From NCBI RefSeq assembly GCF_008364765.1, contig NZ_VTUY01000001.1:1526-65525 (forward strand): DNA of 64,000 bases, written 5' to 3'. Below the pieces are notes generated by a model. That model saw nothing but the letters and a program-made list of their open reading frames with translations, was not told where the DNA came from and searched no databases. Position numbers and translations under genes: made by a program. This document shows, piece by piece, positions 1 to 8,223 of this stretch. The stretch's first letter is position 1, and the number at the start of each line of letters is the position of its first letter. This DNA comes from Bacillus sp. CH30_1T (GTDB lineage: Bacteria > Bacillota > Bacilli > Bacillales > Bacillaceae_B).

Positions 1-185
1 AGAACGACGGGATCAATACTCGGTCGACCATTATCTAAACAATACTTATCTTTTACCAGGTCATAAATAAATTCAAAGTCAATCGCTTGTTCAACCTTCC
101 TAACCAGATGATCCTCTGGAACAAGTTGGTCCAACGCAACCATTTCAATTTGATTTCTTCCATCCTCAACGTGTTTTGATAACAT
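1..185 (-). CDS. IS1182-family transposase, N-terminal part (runs off window)
   Basis: Reading leftward from an ATG at 185, the frame stays open to the window edge and gives about 61 residues beginning MLSKHVEDGRNQIEMVALD and ending near RPSIDPV. This matches the well-conserved N-terminal region of IS1182-group DDE transposases, which cut and paste the insertion sequence. A GGGGGAT purine stretch lies just upstream of the ATG as ribosome binding site. The catalytic domain is outside the window, so intactness cannot be judged. It is the first gene of the mobile element whose end lies at about 233-275. The family call is confident; the exact IS is not identified. Confidence 0.85.
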   Translation of the reverse strand, partial: MLSKHVEDGRNQIEMVALDQLVPEDHLVRKVEQAIDFEFIYDLVKDKYCLDNGRPSIDPVV

Positions 186-275
186 TTTATATCCCCCACA
201 AAAATATCGATTCCATTCCATTATACAAAAAAAGCTTGTAGACTTGGTCTAATTTTTAGACTTTGTCTACAAGCT
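1..275 (-). mobile_element. Terminal part of an IS1182-type insertion sequence
   Basis: The transposase start is followed outward by a near-complete hairpin, AGCTTGTAGAC (233-243) pairing with GTCTACAAGCT (265-275), with a nested GTCTAA/TTAGAC stem inside. Read on the minus strand the hairpin is followed by a run of T, so it would act as a terminator shielding the transposase from outside transcription. A TATAAT box on the minus strand (220-225) sits between hairpin and gene. The precise outer end of the element cannot be fixed without the other terminus. Confidence 0.6.
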
Positions 276-278
276 GAA

Positions 279-302
279 ATCACATACATACTTGTATGTG
301 AT
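279..302. repeat. 24-bp palindrome next to the IS end
   Basis: ATCACATACA (279-288) and TGTATGTGAT (293-302) form a perfect 10-bp inverted repeat with a 4-bp centre, directly outside the IS hairpin. It may be the insertion target, part of the element end, or an operator in front of the following gene. The sequence alone does not decide. Confidence 0.6.
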
Positions 303-376
303 TAGTGAGAAAATACTCTTTGTGCTCAAACATTCACTTTGAAAGGCGGCACAATATGACAATCAGGAGGATGATT

Positions 377-892
377 ATGGGTATTTTAAGCGGGAATCCA
401 CAGGAAGAACCATTGCATTATGGTGAAGTATTTGGATCGTGGAACTATTTGTTGACGGCTAAAGCCACTGTTGCAGGATATCAGATGCAGCTTAACCATG
501 CCGGAGATGATGATCTGAAAAAGTTACTGAAGGACAGCATCGAGGGTGGACAGGAAGAAATCAAGCAAGTAGAAAAACTTCTGAAGGAAAATGGGATTGG
601 ATTGCCTCCAACACCTCCGGAGCCTCCACATGCCTGCCTTGATGATATTCCGACAGGTGCCCGCATGCCGGATCCTGCCGTTGCAGCAGGGTTATCCGCT
701 AATATCGCTTCAGGCTTAGTTGCATGCAGCACAATCATGGGACAAAGCATCCGTGAAGATGTGGCGATGATGTTCGGCCAATTTCATATGCAAAAAGCCC
801 AGATGGGTGCTAAAGTACTTAAGTTAAACAAAGAAAAGGGATGGTTGATCCCTCCACCCATTCACAAAAACAAAAATGAACATTGTGAGTAA
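377..892 (+). CDS. DUF3231 family protein
   Basis: This is a 171-residue protein of the DUF3231 family, which is widespread in Bacillaceae and often called spore-coat-like or ferritin-like; its function is not established. The conserved GSWNYLLTAKATVAGYQ segment lies near residues 22-38, followed by an acidic helix and a proline-rich stretch around PTPPEPPHA. The start is the ATG at 377, six bases after AGGAGG (365-370); the frame is open further upstream but has no comparable ribosome binding site. Single-domain length (about 170) is normal; many relatives are tandem duplicates twice this size. It stands alone, downstream of the IS end, and is closed by its own terminator. Confidence 0.85.
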   Translation: MGILSGNPQEEPLHYGEVFGSWNYLLTAKATVAGYQMQLNHAGDDDLKKLLKDSIEGGQEEIKQVEKLLKENGIGLPPTPPEPPHACLDDIPTGARMPDPAVAAGLSANIASGLVACSTIMGQSIREDVAMMFGQFHMQKAQMGAKVLKLNKEKGWLIPPPIHKNKNEHCE

Positions 893-904
893 TCACTGAA
901 TTGG

Positions 905-952
905 AAAGATTCTCATGCTGCTGTGACATTCCAGTATCTTGAGAATCTTTTT
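905..952 (+). terminator. Rho-independent terminator after the DUF3231 gene
   Basis: AAAGATTCTCA (905-915) pairs with TGAGAATCTTT (940-950) and is followed by more T. Its position 13 bp after the stop codon fits termination of the DUF3231 transcript; the manganese catalase on the other strand ends immediately beyond it. Confidence 0.75.
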
Positions 953-954
953 AG

Positions 955-1794
955 TTATTTCATCATTGGGGGCATCGGAACGGTATCATGTACATATTTA
1001 GGAGCCGGGGCTAGTTTAGGTTTCGATCCGAATGGACCAGGCTCACTGATATATTGGAAATTCGCTTTCCCGTCCATGCTCGGGCCGCTCGCCCATCGTC
1101 CTTCGGCACTCGCTTCCCCTCTAGATAGATTATAAAGATCGTAAGAAACCGCTTGCTTCTCAAGCTCCCTCGGGAACGTCGTCGGTACGACAATATCCCC
1201 TTCACGCTCCTCAAGTTCCGCGATGGCTGCAGCCCATTGATTCTGATGAGCCGTGTCACGGGCGATCAAGAAGGACAGCGTATCACGGACACCCGGGTCA
1301 TCACTCAGTTCATACAGTCTCACTGCCTGCAACCTGCCCATTGATTCTGCCGTTAAGTTGGCACGGAAATCGGCCAGGAGGTTCCCGCTTGCACCGATAT
1401 ATGACGCTGTCCAGCGATTTCCCACACTATCCACCGGCATCGCACCCAACCCGCTCACAATCACATGCTGTGGATTCATTCCCCCCATCGCTGCCGCGAG
1501 AACCGGATTACTCTTATACATCGCTTCCTGTTCAGATACGGGGGCACCATCCAGCAGGCGGGCAATGAGGGTGGCCAGTAATTCCACATGGGCGATTTCC
1601 TCCGTCCCGATGTCCAGGCACAAATCACGGAATTTTTTGTCCGCACGTCCGTTGAATCCCTGGAATAAATATTGCATCATAACTGAAATTTCCCCGTATT
1701 GTCCACCAAGAATTTCTTGCAGCTGGTTCGCATAAGCCGGGTTTGGCTTGCATGGTTTTGCCTCATACTGAAGCTCTTTAATATGGTAAAACAC
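955..1794 (-). CDS. Manganese catalase
   Basis: A 279-residue non-haem dimanganese catalase (YdbD/YjqC/CotJC type) that dismutates hydrogen peroxide. I chose the GTG at 1794, preceded by GAGGGG at 8 bp, rather than the ATG at 1854, which has no ribosome binding site and lies against the upstream terminator. With this start the metal ligands fall at the family's classical numbers: E35 (in QYGEIS), E66 and H69 (in EEIAHVE); the second half supplies E150 (TAES) and H183 (DTAHQNQW). The length matches the family. It is separated from the upstream alcohol dehydrogenase gene by a strong terminator, so it should have its own promoter. Presumably cytosolic or spore-associated; the sequence does not say which. 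Confidence 0.93.
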   Translation of the reverse strand: MFYHIKELQYEAKPCKPNPAYANQLQEILGGQYGEISVMMQYLFQGFNGRADKKFRDLCLDIGTEEIAHVELLATLIARLLDGAPVSEQEAMYKSNPVLAAAMGGMNPQHVIVSGLGAMPVDSVGNRWTASYIGASGNLLADFRANLTAESMGRLQAVRLYELSDDPGVRDTLSFLIARDTAHQNQWAAAIAELEEREGDIVVPTTFPRELEKQAVSYDLYNLSRGEASAEGRWASGPSMDGKANFQYISEPGPFGSKPKLAPAPKYVHDTVPMPPMMK

Positions 1795-1867
1795 AGTCTC
1801 ATCCCCTCTGTCAATCTCTCTTTCACAACACTCTTCCACTTTATGTAAGCTCATAGTGTCCCGTGAA

Positions 1868-1900
1868 CAAAAAAAAGGAGGGACACTAAATCCCTCCTTC
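1868..1900 (-). terminator. Terminator after the alcohol dehydrogenase gene
   Basis: On the minus strand AAGGAGGGA pairs with TCCCTCCTT (1875-1883 and 1891-1899) followed by eight T. It lies just past the stop of the dehydrogenase gene at 1907. Confidence 0.85.
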
Positions 1901-1906
1901 TTACCG

Positions 1907-3040
1907 TTAAGGCTTCAATATGACTTTGATGCAGTCGTCTTCTTTCTGGTTAAATAGTTGATACCCTTTTGCCCCTTCCTCAAGCTTAAGTATATGTGTG
2001 ATGATAGAAGTGGAGTCTATTTCCCCTTTGACGATTTGTTTATATAGAGGGGCCATATAGGCTCTCGCAGGTGCCTGTCCCATTTTCAACGTAACATTAC
2101 GGGCAAAGAATGCACCAAGAGGGAACATGTTATAAAGCCCGCCATATACTCCGGTCAGTTGAACCGTTCCGCACTTCCTGACTGCTTTGGTGGCGATCTG
2201 GATCGGTCCGATCGTTCCTCCCTGCAACTTCAATTTCTGCTCCACGTATTCAAGAGGAGACTTCTTCCCATCCATCCCGACACAATCGATCACAACATCT
2301 GCTCCGCCCCTGGTCAACTCCTTCAATGTTTCTCCCATGTCATCGTATTGGGTGAAATCAAAGGTCTCCGTATGGTTCATCTTCTTCGAGTGACGTAAGC
2401 GATAATCGAAATAATCGACGGCTATGACTCTCTCAGCACCTTTTTTCCAGGCAAACTGCTGGGCCATCAATCCGACTGGTCCGCATCCGAGAACAATGAC
2501 CGTGTCCCCTTTTTTCACACCGGCATTCTCTACACTCCAGTAAGCTGTCGGCAAAACATCGGATAATAAGAGAAGCTGCTCATCCTCCAGTTCACAATCC
2601 TCCGGTACTAAAAAAGGGGTGTAGTTCCCGTATGGAACCCGGAGATATTCCGCTTGTCCCCCGGGATAATTACCGAACTTCTCAGAGTATCCGAACAGTC
2701 CTCCAGAGTCATAATGGGGGTTCGAATGATCACATTGACTTTCCAAGTGATGCTCACAATAGTGACATGTCCCGCACGCCACAGTGAAAGGGACGATGAC
2801 ACGGTCTCCCTTTTTCACTTTGGTCACATCTTTTCCGACTTCCTCCACGATCCCCATCGGCTCATGTCCAATGACGTACCCGATCGGAAGTGGGAAATTC
2901 CCTTGGTAAAGATGCAAATCGGATCCACAGATGGCAGTGGATGTAATGTTGACAATGACGTCTTGTGAATCTTGTATCCGCGGGTCGTCTACTTTCTTTA
3001 CTGCTACAGAATTCTTTCCTTGATACGTGACTGCTTTCAT
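1907..3040 (-). CDS. Zinc-dependent alcohol dehydrogenase (AdhB-like)
   Basis: A 377-residue medium-chain zinc alcohol dehydrogenase. The catalytic zinc site is visible as CGSDLHLYQG (Cys about 38) and GHEPMG (His about 60), the structural zinc site as CGTCHYCEHHLESQC near residues 89-103, and the NAD-binding Rossmann motif as GCGPVGLMAQ near residue 185. Overall it resembles Bacillus AdhB and glutathione-independent formaldehyde dehydrogenase-like enzymes; the physiological alcohol or aldehyde is not known. It lies 32 bp downstream of the YetF-like gene on the same strand, so the two may be cotranscribed, and it ends at a strong terminator. Confidence 0.88.
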   Translation of the reverse strand: MKAVTYQGKNSVAVKKVDDPRIQDSQDVIVNITSTAICGSDLHLYQGNFPLPIGYVIGHEPMGIVEEVGKDVTKVKKGDRVIVPFTVACGTCHYCEHHLESQCDHSNPHYDSGGLFGYSEKFGNYPGGQAEYLRVPYGNYTPFLVPEDCELEDEQLLLLSDVLPTAYWSVENAGVKKGDTVIVLGCGPVGLMAQQFAWKKGAERVIAVDYFDYRLRHSKKMNHTETFDFTQYDDMGETLKELTRGGADVVIDCVGMDGKKSPLEYVEQKLKLQGGTIGPIQIATKAVRKCGTVQLTGVYGGLYNMFPLGAFFARNVTLKMGQAPARAYMAPLYKQIVKGEIDSTSIITHILKLEEGAKGYQLFNQKEDDCIKVILKP

Positions 3041-3072
3041 GAGCTTCCTCCATTCGAAGATTCTTACTTTTA

Positions 3073-3696
3073 CTACTCAAGATGTTTTGGTGGAGGATTA
3101 ACGGAAGACTTCTGCTTGATCTCTTTAAATATATCTTCCCCTCCCACCTCCTGACTGACTGGCCTCTTTGTTGTGGGTGGGACATCGAGCATATTGATCA
3201 GTCTCTGCACTTCGGCCTGGAGTTGTTCGAAATCTTTCTTCGTCACCGGCTTCGCCTGGGGCATCAATTCCACCCCGACTTGTCCATTCGGCTCTAGCGT
3301 CGCCCATTTCACATCCGAAAGTTTACTGACTCCCTGCTGCCTTAATTTCATTTCAAGTTGATCAACCGTCATTCGTAACTTCTTAAAGTTCTTTTCAATC
3401 AATATGCCATTTTCCATGAGAAGCTTTGATTTTCCTGTGATCATTTGTTCTACACGATCTGATTTCACCTGCAAATATTCCATGACCATCAGCGTTAAGA
3501 CAAGAACAAGCCCGACACCTATCGTGGTCCAGATATTCTTTCCAGCTACCGGTTGAATTAATAATGACCCGATTCCGATCATAATGACCGTCTGTGCAAG
3601 CGTCATCTGGGAAATCGACTTCCTCCCGGCGACTCGTAACAATAAAGTTCCCGCCACAACAATAAGAATCGCTTTCCAAATCCAATCCAAATCCAT
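3073..3696 (-). CDS. DUF421 (YetF-like) membrane protein
   Basis: A 207-residue membrane protein of the DUF421/YetF family. Two to three hydrophobic segments at the N-terminus (around residues 5-80) carry the family motif GRKSISQMTLAQTVIMIGIG, followed by the cytoplasmic domain (MENGILIEKNFKKLRMT to WATLEPNGQVGVELMP) and a charged proline-rich tail. Family members are found in spore membranes in some bacilli (SpoVAE/2Duf context), but nothing here shows that role. I prefer the ATG at 3696 over 3708 because the first ATG overlaps the AAAGGA ribosome binding site. Probably cotranscribed with the downstream alcohol dehydrogenase. A second, more distant paralogue lies at 61892-62626. Confidence 0.8.
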   Translation of the reverse strand: MDLDWIWKAILIVVAGTLLLRVAGRKSISQMTLAQTVIMIGIGSLLIQPVAGKNIWTTIGVGLVLVLTLMVMEYLQVKSDRVEQMITGKSKLLMENGILIEKNFKKLRMTVDQLEMKLRQQGVSKLSDVKWATLEPNGQVGVELMPQAKPVTKKDFEQLQAEVQRLINMLDVPPTTKRPVSQEVGGEDIFKEIKQKSSVNPPPKHLE

Positions 3697-3729
3697 TACA
3701 CATTCCATCCTTTCGACCTTTTCATCGCC

Positions 3730-3757
3730 AAAAACCCTCTTCTCAGGCTGAAGAGGG
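3730..3757 (-). terminator. Terminator-like hairpin upstream of the YetF-like gene
   Basis: CCCTCTT (3735-3741) pairs with AAGAGGG (3751-3757); on the minus strand it ends in a T run. No minus-strand gene precedes it, so it may be the remnant end of a lost gene. Confidence 0.5.
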
Positions 3758-3807
3758 AAAAGGTGTGTTCTGGATTAGCTTTTCCTACAAGGATGGAGTT
3801 ATTCGAA

Positions 3808-3834
3808 GAACCACAGGGACAGGTACCATGGTCC
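3808..3834 (+). repeat. Dispersed GGGACAGGT repeat, copy 1
   Basis: GAACCACAGGGACAGGTACC with a following ATGGTCC; a degenerate partner half AAGAACCGTCCCCGCG lies at 3911-3926. It is one of at least six related copies in the window (4730, 9245, 9721, 11182, 33841). Confidence 0.7.
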
Positions 3835-4024
3835 ATTCCACATCTATTGATTTTTATTGTTATAAACCATTTCATAAATAAACTTTCATATTTATGGAGA
3901 AAACATCATAAGAACCGTCCCCGCGGAGCAGAACAATCGAATCCAAACAGGTTAGAAGGATTTTTCCGGATATGTTAAAATAAACCAAATAGTACATTTT
4001 AAACATGGAATTGGAGCTGTAAAA

Positions 4025-4678
4025 ATGAAGAAATCGAAAATGTTTATTGTGGTATCCTTTTTAACTATGTTATTCGTCTTCATGTCTGCATGTAGCCATT
4101 CACCTGAAGAGGATGCATCTAATCAATCTGAGTCTGATACGATTCCAGCAAGTAAAGATGATTCTTCTCAATCCAATGATGCATCTACAGAAAGCACAGT
4201 AGAATCCAATAACAACGAGGAGAATCAATCGAAAGAATCATCAATGGAAGATAGCAACGTCCAGGTAGACAGTAGTCAGGAGGAATATCCGACTCCCATA
4301 TCAAAAGTAGAAGGAAGAAAAGACTATCTGAACAAACTGGACAACATCCAAAAAGAAATGGATGCCATGCCGTATAAGAAGGATTCAGATAAAGGTGTCA
4401 CAAACGCGATGAAAAACTATTATGGAGTATCTTACGACAAATATGACAATGCATTAAATGAGATTTATACACTCTTGAAAAAAGAACTCTCTCCAGAGGT
4501 CATGAAGGAGTTAAAAGCGGAACAATTAAAATGGATCGAACAGAAAGAAGAAAAAGCCGAGAAAGAAAGGCTGAAGTATGAAGGTGGTACGTTTGAAAAT
4601 GTGGCTTTACTCATCTCTTTATATGAGTCGACGAAGAATCGGTGTTATGAGTTGGTGAATGAGTATATGACGGATTAG
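4025..4678 (+). CDS. Lipoprotein with LprI-like (DUF1311) domain
   Basis: A 217-residue exported lipoprotein. Residues 1-22 form a signal peptide ending in a lipobox (FMSAC, lipidated Cys23). Residues 25-95 are a Ser/Asp/Glu/Asn-rich linker typical of Gram-positive surface lipoproteins. The C-terminal part (about 135-217) carries the DUF1311/LprI-type helical domain with YDKYDNALNEIYTLLKKEL, a conserved LKWIEQKE segment and a late Cys near the end (NRCYELVNEYM). Proteobacterial LprI inhibits lysozyme, but the role of the Bacillus relatives is not known. The only ribosome binding site candidate is a weak GGAGCTGTAAA before the ATG. It stands alone and is followed by a terminator. Confidence 0.8.
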   Translation: MKKSKMFIVVSFLTMLFVFMSACSHSPEEDASNQSESDTIPASKDDSSQSNDASTESTVESNNNEENQSKESSMEDSNVQVDSSQEEYPTPISKVEGRKDYLNKLDNIQKEMDAMPYKKDSDKGVTNAMKNYYGVSYDKYDNALNEIYTLLKKELSPEVMKELKAEQLKWIEQKEEKAEKERLKYEGGTFENVALLISLYESTKNRCYELVNEYMTD

Positions 4679-4691
4679 ATGATGGAGAAAA

Positions 4692-4725
4692 GAGAGGAAG
4701 TTATCAGGACTTCCTCTCCTTTCGC
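4692..4725 (+). terminator. Terminator after the LprI-like lipoprotein gene
   Basis: GAGAGGAAG (4692-4700) pairs with CTTCCTCTC (4710-4718), followed by a T-rich tail. Confidence 0.7.
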
Positions 4726-4729
4726 CTTT

Positions 4730-4756
4730 GAACCACAGGGACAGGTACCTTGGTCC
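4730..4756 (+). repeat. Dispersed GGGACAGGT repeat, copy 2
   Basis: GAACCACAGGGACAGGTACC continuing TTGGTCC. It differs from copy 1 by one base over 27, so the two copies flank the lipoprotein gene as a direct repeat. Confidence 0.75.
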
Positions 4757-4866
4757 ACCGGTTTCTGCGGTTTTTTCACAAAGAAAACCCAGTCATCTCA
4801 ACTGAGTCATTGCGTAATCCTTTAGCAAGGCAAGGTGCCAAAAGGAATTTCTCTTGAGTTCCTCCC

Positions 4867-5652
4867 TCAATTTAGATAGGAACTATATTCAAATGCCGTT
4901 GTACCATATACATTTTTAAAGTGTTTGTTTAAATGCGTTAAATCTACAAATCCGCATTCAGCTACTGCTGAATAAATATCTCCACTTTTCTCTATCATTT
5001 GCTTAGCATGTTCTATTTTGACGTTAAGATAGTACTGATACGGGGAAATTCCTGTATGAGCCTTGAATAGTCTGATGAACTGATATTTCGATAAGCCGAG
5101 CTCTTTAGATATATCATCCAGTTTAAGCCCACTTGCCAAATGGGCATGAAGGATATCTTTCGCTTTTTTTATTAAGGTGTTATCTTTCTTCATTTCTGTA
5201 GAAAGATCGGTTCGAATGAGACTATCGGTTAGAGATAAAAATAGTTCACTACAAAACGCATCGTCATTATCGGCTAATATCCCATGAGCCAGATTTAAAA
5301 TGCTCTGCTTCAGTCTATCATCATATACAATCGGAGAAGGAAAACGTACCATGTCCTTCTTCTCAAGGGCTTCTAAAAGCAATTGCGGCTTAATATATAA
5401 CATAACGTAATCAAGTCCCGACTCATCATGGGCCATTCCGTCATGTGCCTGTTCCGGGTTAAAAAGCATCACCCCGTTCTGATAGGACAGTTGCAAACTG
5501 CCATCCAAGTTGTAACGCTGGATGCCGCGAATTGTTACACCTATGGCATACTCTTCATGCGCGTGCTTTTTATATGAAAATTCATTAATACTTGCTGACA
5601 ATGCGGTAATGTCTGCCCTTTTTTTATAAATGAATTTCTCCAATTCTTTCAC
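4867..5652 (-). CDS. AraC-family transcriptional regulator
   Basis: A 261-residue AraC/XylS regulator. The first 150 residues form a cupin-like sensor domain (HAHEEYAIGVTIRG and PEQAHDGMAHDE are the typical His-containing strands); the last 100 residues hold the double helix-turn-helix, with LDDISKELGLSKYQFIRLFK as first HTH and IYSAVAECGFVDLTHLNKHF as second. It lies 12 bp downstream of the LysE-type exporter gene on the same strand, so both belong to one operon, and the usual reading is that it controls that exporter in response to an exported small molecule. The effector is unknown. Confidence 0.88.
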   Translation of the reverse strand: MKELEKFIYKKRADITALSASINEFSYKKHAHEEYAIGVTIRGIQRYNLDGSLQLSYQNGVMLFNPEQAHDGMAHDESGLDYVMLYIKPQLLLEALEKKDMVRFPSPIVYDDRLKQSILNLAHGILADNDDAFCSELFLSLTDSLIRTDLSTEMKKDNTLIKKAKDILHAHLASGLKLDDISKELGLSKYQFIRLFKAHTGISPYQYYLNVKIEHAKQMIEKSGDIYSAVAECGFVDLTHLNKHFKNVYGTTAFEYSSYLN

Positions 5653-5664
5653 CTCTTTACTCGC

Positions 5665-6240
5665 CTATATCCATAGCATGAAGGCAGAATAGGCTAACAA
5701 TAACGCCATGATTACATTAGCAGACTTATTGTACCTCAGTAAAATTTTTTTGAAAATGGTACCGAAGAGCACCCAAGTCGTAAAGGCCATAAATCCAATA
5801 ACCGTTATCACGATAACCCCTGCTGTCACCGCAGGTTTTGAGATATAGAATGGCAAAATGAAACTCGGAATGACCGTCATGGTAAACAGTACTACCTTTG
5901 GATTTAAAAATTGCATAAGGAAGCCGGACATAAAAGTACCCGATTGATGTACAGCAGGTTTTGATGTGTCCATCTTGTATATTCGGTAAGCCAAATAGAA
6001 CATATAACAACTTCCAAGTATCTTCATCACAATGAGGATTTTAGGGAGAATCGTCAGAAGGACAGTATTCAATATAGCTGAAATAATCAGCAGCAGCCCG
6101 AACGCAATCGTAGCTCCATACGTAAATTGCATGGCCTTTTTCGTCCCTAAATTATGTACGGTGGATAATATAACAATATTTGTAGGGCCGGGAGTAAAAG
6201 TAATAATAAAGCAGTAAATTAAAAAAGATGTAAAATTCAT
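5665..6240 (-). CDS. LysE-family amino acid/metabolite exporter
   Basis: A 191-residue LysE/RhtB-type exporter with six hydrophobic segments. The family hallmark TPGPTNIVILSTV lies near residues 16-28, and the central FLNPKVVLFTMTVIPSF segment is also diagnostic. The start chosen is the ATG at 6240, seven bases after AAAGGGG; the first ATG (6258) lacks a site. It is followed by the AraC regulator, a common pairing in which the regulator senses the exported compound. Substrate unknown: amino acid, homoserine lactone-like or drug. Confidence 0.87.
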   Translation of the reverse strand: MNFTSFLIYCFIITFTPGPTNIVILSTVHNLGTKKAMQFTYGATIAFGLLLIISAILNTVLLTILPKILIVMKILGSCYMFYLAYRIYKMDTSKPAVHQSGTFMSGFLMQFLNPKVVLFTMTVIPSFILPFYISKPAVTAGVIVITVIGFMAFTTWVLFGTIFKKILLRYNKSANVIMALLLAYSAFMLWI

Positions 6241-6395
6241 AGAGAAACCCCTTTCCAAGTGTTCTCATGTAATCATACATCTGTCTTTGATTTTTCTTAT
6301 AGTATATTATTGCAGGAGCCTCTTCCCTTATTTTCCTTGGTCATTGAATAACGATATTCCAACATATTGAACACTGTCTGTTTAATTAGAAAAGT

Positions 6396-6923
6396 CTAAT
6401 TCTCAACAACCATTTCTCCTTCACCTTTAGGAATTTCAAAACCATTAAGATAGGAGGCTAACAATTCTTCTGTAATCGGGAACGCATTGGCATCAAAGCG
6501 CTTGTTCCTTGTTTTAAGGCGTTCACGCAATTCATCAGGAGAAACTTTTATATAAATCAGTTTCCATTTGCCACCGGACTTTTCGATGAGTTGTTTATAC
6601 CGATCTCTTCTTGCACGGTCCCAAAAACTGAAGTCGATGACCACCTGTTGTTTATCGTGAATGAGCTTCAATAAGTCATTTCGCAATTTACTTTCTGCCT
6701 CTTCCTTGTATTTCTCCATCCTTTCCATAGGGAAATCAATCCCGTAACGACCATGAGTCGCCCATATTTCTTCATCAATGGAAAGACGCACAAAGCCGTT
6801 TTTTTCTAATTGTTGTGAGAATGTCGTTTTCCCGGAACCGGCCACACCACACATCATGACGACTAGTGGTGTGGAAACATTCCGTTCACGATAAATCGTT
6901 TCAAAATTAAAATCGTTGAACAT
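6396..6923 (-). CDS. P-loop kinase-like ATP-binding protein (AAA_33 type)
   Basis: A 175-residue P-loop NTPase of the small-kinase type (AAA_33, close to zeta-toxin/chloramphenicol-phosphotransferase-like kinases). Walker A is GVAGSGKTT at residues 26-34; VVIDFSFWDRARRDRYK gives the Walker B-like strand plus a lid region rich in Arg, and RLKTRNKRFDANAFPI looks like an additional lid. The ribosome binding site AGGAGA precedes the ATG by 8 bp. Members phosphorylate small molecules or nucleic acid ends, but the substrate cannot be read from the sequence. Monocistronic on the minus strand. Confidence 0.75.
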   Translation of the reverse strand: MFNDFNFETIYRERNVSTPLVVMMCGVAGSGKTTFSQQLEKNGFVRLSIDEEIWATHGRYGIDFPMERMEKYKEEAESKLRNDLLKLIHDKQQVVIDFSFWDRARRDRYKQLIEKSGGKWKLIYIKVSPDELRERLKTRNKRFDANAFPITEELLASYLNGFEIPKGEGEMVVEN

Positions 6924-6965
6924 GTGGTCACTCTCCTCTTTATATAAGTTGGCGTTTCTTTGTAG

Positions 6966-7669
6966 TTACCCCAAACTTGCCAGCAAAACCATTATCCCAT
7001 TCGTCAAACCGTGGATCAAAACCGATGGCCAGATGGAATTGGTACGTTCATACGCTAGAGCAAAAAGGATCCAGCTAAAGAAATTTACCGGCATAACGTT
7101 GTATGTCGGGATGTGAATGATGGTAAAGATGAGCGAGCTAAGTAAGAGAGCTCCAGTAAATCCAATACGTGTGCGTAACCAGCGATATAAGAAACCCCGA
7201 TAAAAAATCTCTTCGTATAACGGTGAGATAATCGCAGCAGAGATAAAGGCGATCAGTATCGTAAAGAACGTTGCATTTTGCTGCATGGCCTCTGTTTTAC
7301 TATTCTCCCACGAATTGCCTATAAAACTGGTCAAAACGACGATGATGACGGCACCAACAAATAAGATTACAGAATAGATGATTATGATTTTCCAATCTTT
7401 CACAGTGAATGGTTTGCCCCCTACTTCCCTCCAGGAAAGCTGTTTTGGACGGAGTGCAATCAGATAAACACCTGAAAGGAGAATAATGGCTATGGTTAAC
7501 CCCATTAACGTTCCGGCATACAGTTCATGGTCAAGCCACCCAGAATATAGGGGCTTAACAACGAACTTAATACATACGACACCAGTCCAAATTCAAGTAA
7601 CATTAATAATATGAATTCTTTCCATCCCCACGGGTCCTGTTCTTTCCACTTCATTTGACTCTTTGCCAT
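6966..7669 (-). pseudogene. CPBP-family intramembrane protease, frameshifted near its N-terminus
   Basis: The longest frame (6966-7505, 179 residues) holds the CPBP/CAAX-protease core: EEIFYRGFLYRWLRTR, FTIIHIPTYN and SVLIHGLTNG, with the catalytic Glu-Glu and His residues present. The protein's beginning is in another frame: an ATG at 7669 after a GTGGAG site gives MAKSQMKWKEQDPWGWKEFI and about 17 more hydrophobic residues, then stops at about 7507. The core frame reads upstream without a break through FVVKPLYSGWLDHELYAG, which continues that segment sensibly. A one-base change near 7570 therefore splits the gene. It could be a real inactivation or a sequencing error. CPBP proteins are membrane proteases or bacteriocin-immunity-type proteins. 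Confidence 0.7.
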
Positions 7670-7699
7670 TCATCTCCACTCTTCCTATATATGGTATAA

Positions 7700-8104
7700 T
7701 TCAACTTTAGGAGATTACCCTGGGAACGCGTCTCCAAACTGGTCCGCCGTTCACAACACAGCTCAAAGAAGTGGATGGATTATTTCCAGGAAGATGAACA
7801 GGTCCTCTTACAAAAGTCCGTTCCAAACCTCAGTAACCATGACGAGACAACCCAGCAATATATTTCATTAATCCGGCGAATGGAATCGTGTATCAAACAC
7901 AATGTGAAGGCGGATTCAGAAGAAGGCTTTCAAATCGGGACCAGGTTACTGGAACTGTCAAATGATATGTTCCAAGGAGATAAAGAATTGATGGATAAAT
8001 TCTGGAAGGTACGAAAACAGCCTGTAGAGGATACAGGCCTATACCCGATTTCGGATGATGTATTGGAGTTTGCGGAACGTTGTATGGAGTATGTAATGAG
8101 TTAA
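7700..8104 (+). pseudogene. C-terminal fragment of a MerR-family regulator
   Basis: The frame is open from a stop at 7697 to 8104. Its sequence (WERVSKLVRRSQHSS, then WMDYFQEDEQVLLQKSVPNL, and at the end GLYPISDDVLEFAERCMEYV) resembles the effector-binding C-terminal half of Bacillus MerR-type activators, which normally follow a 75-residue winged helix. No DNA-binding part is present upstream and the only internal ATG (7775) has no proper ribosome binding site. I read it as a 5'-truncated remnant; a short functional protein from 7775 (109 residues) cannot be excluded. Confidence 0.55.
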
Positions 8105-8223
8105 GGTCATTGAGATCAGTCCCCGATAAAATAACTTCTACTATACTATTGTTTTGCAATTGTGCAAGCAGTTCTTTGCTTATGCTGTTGGATAAATAAT
8201 TCAAGAAAAAAGGAGAATCGAGA

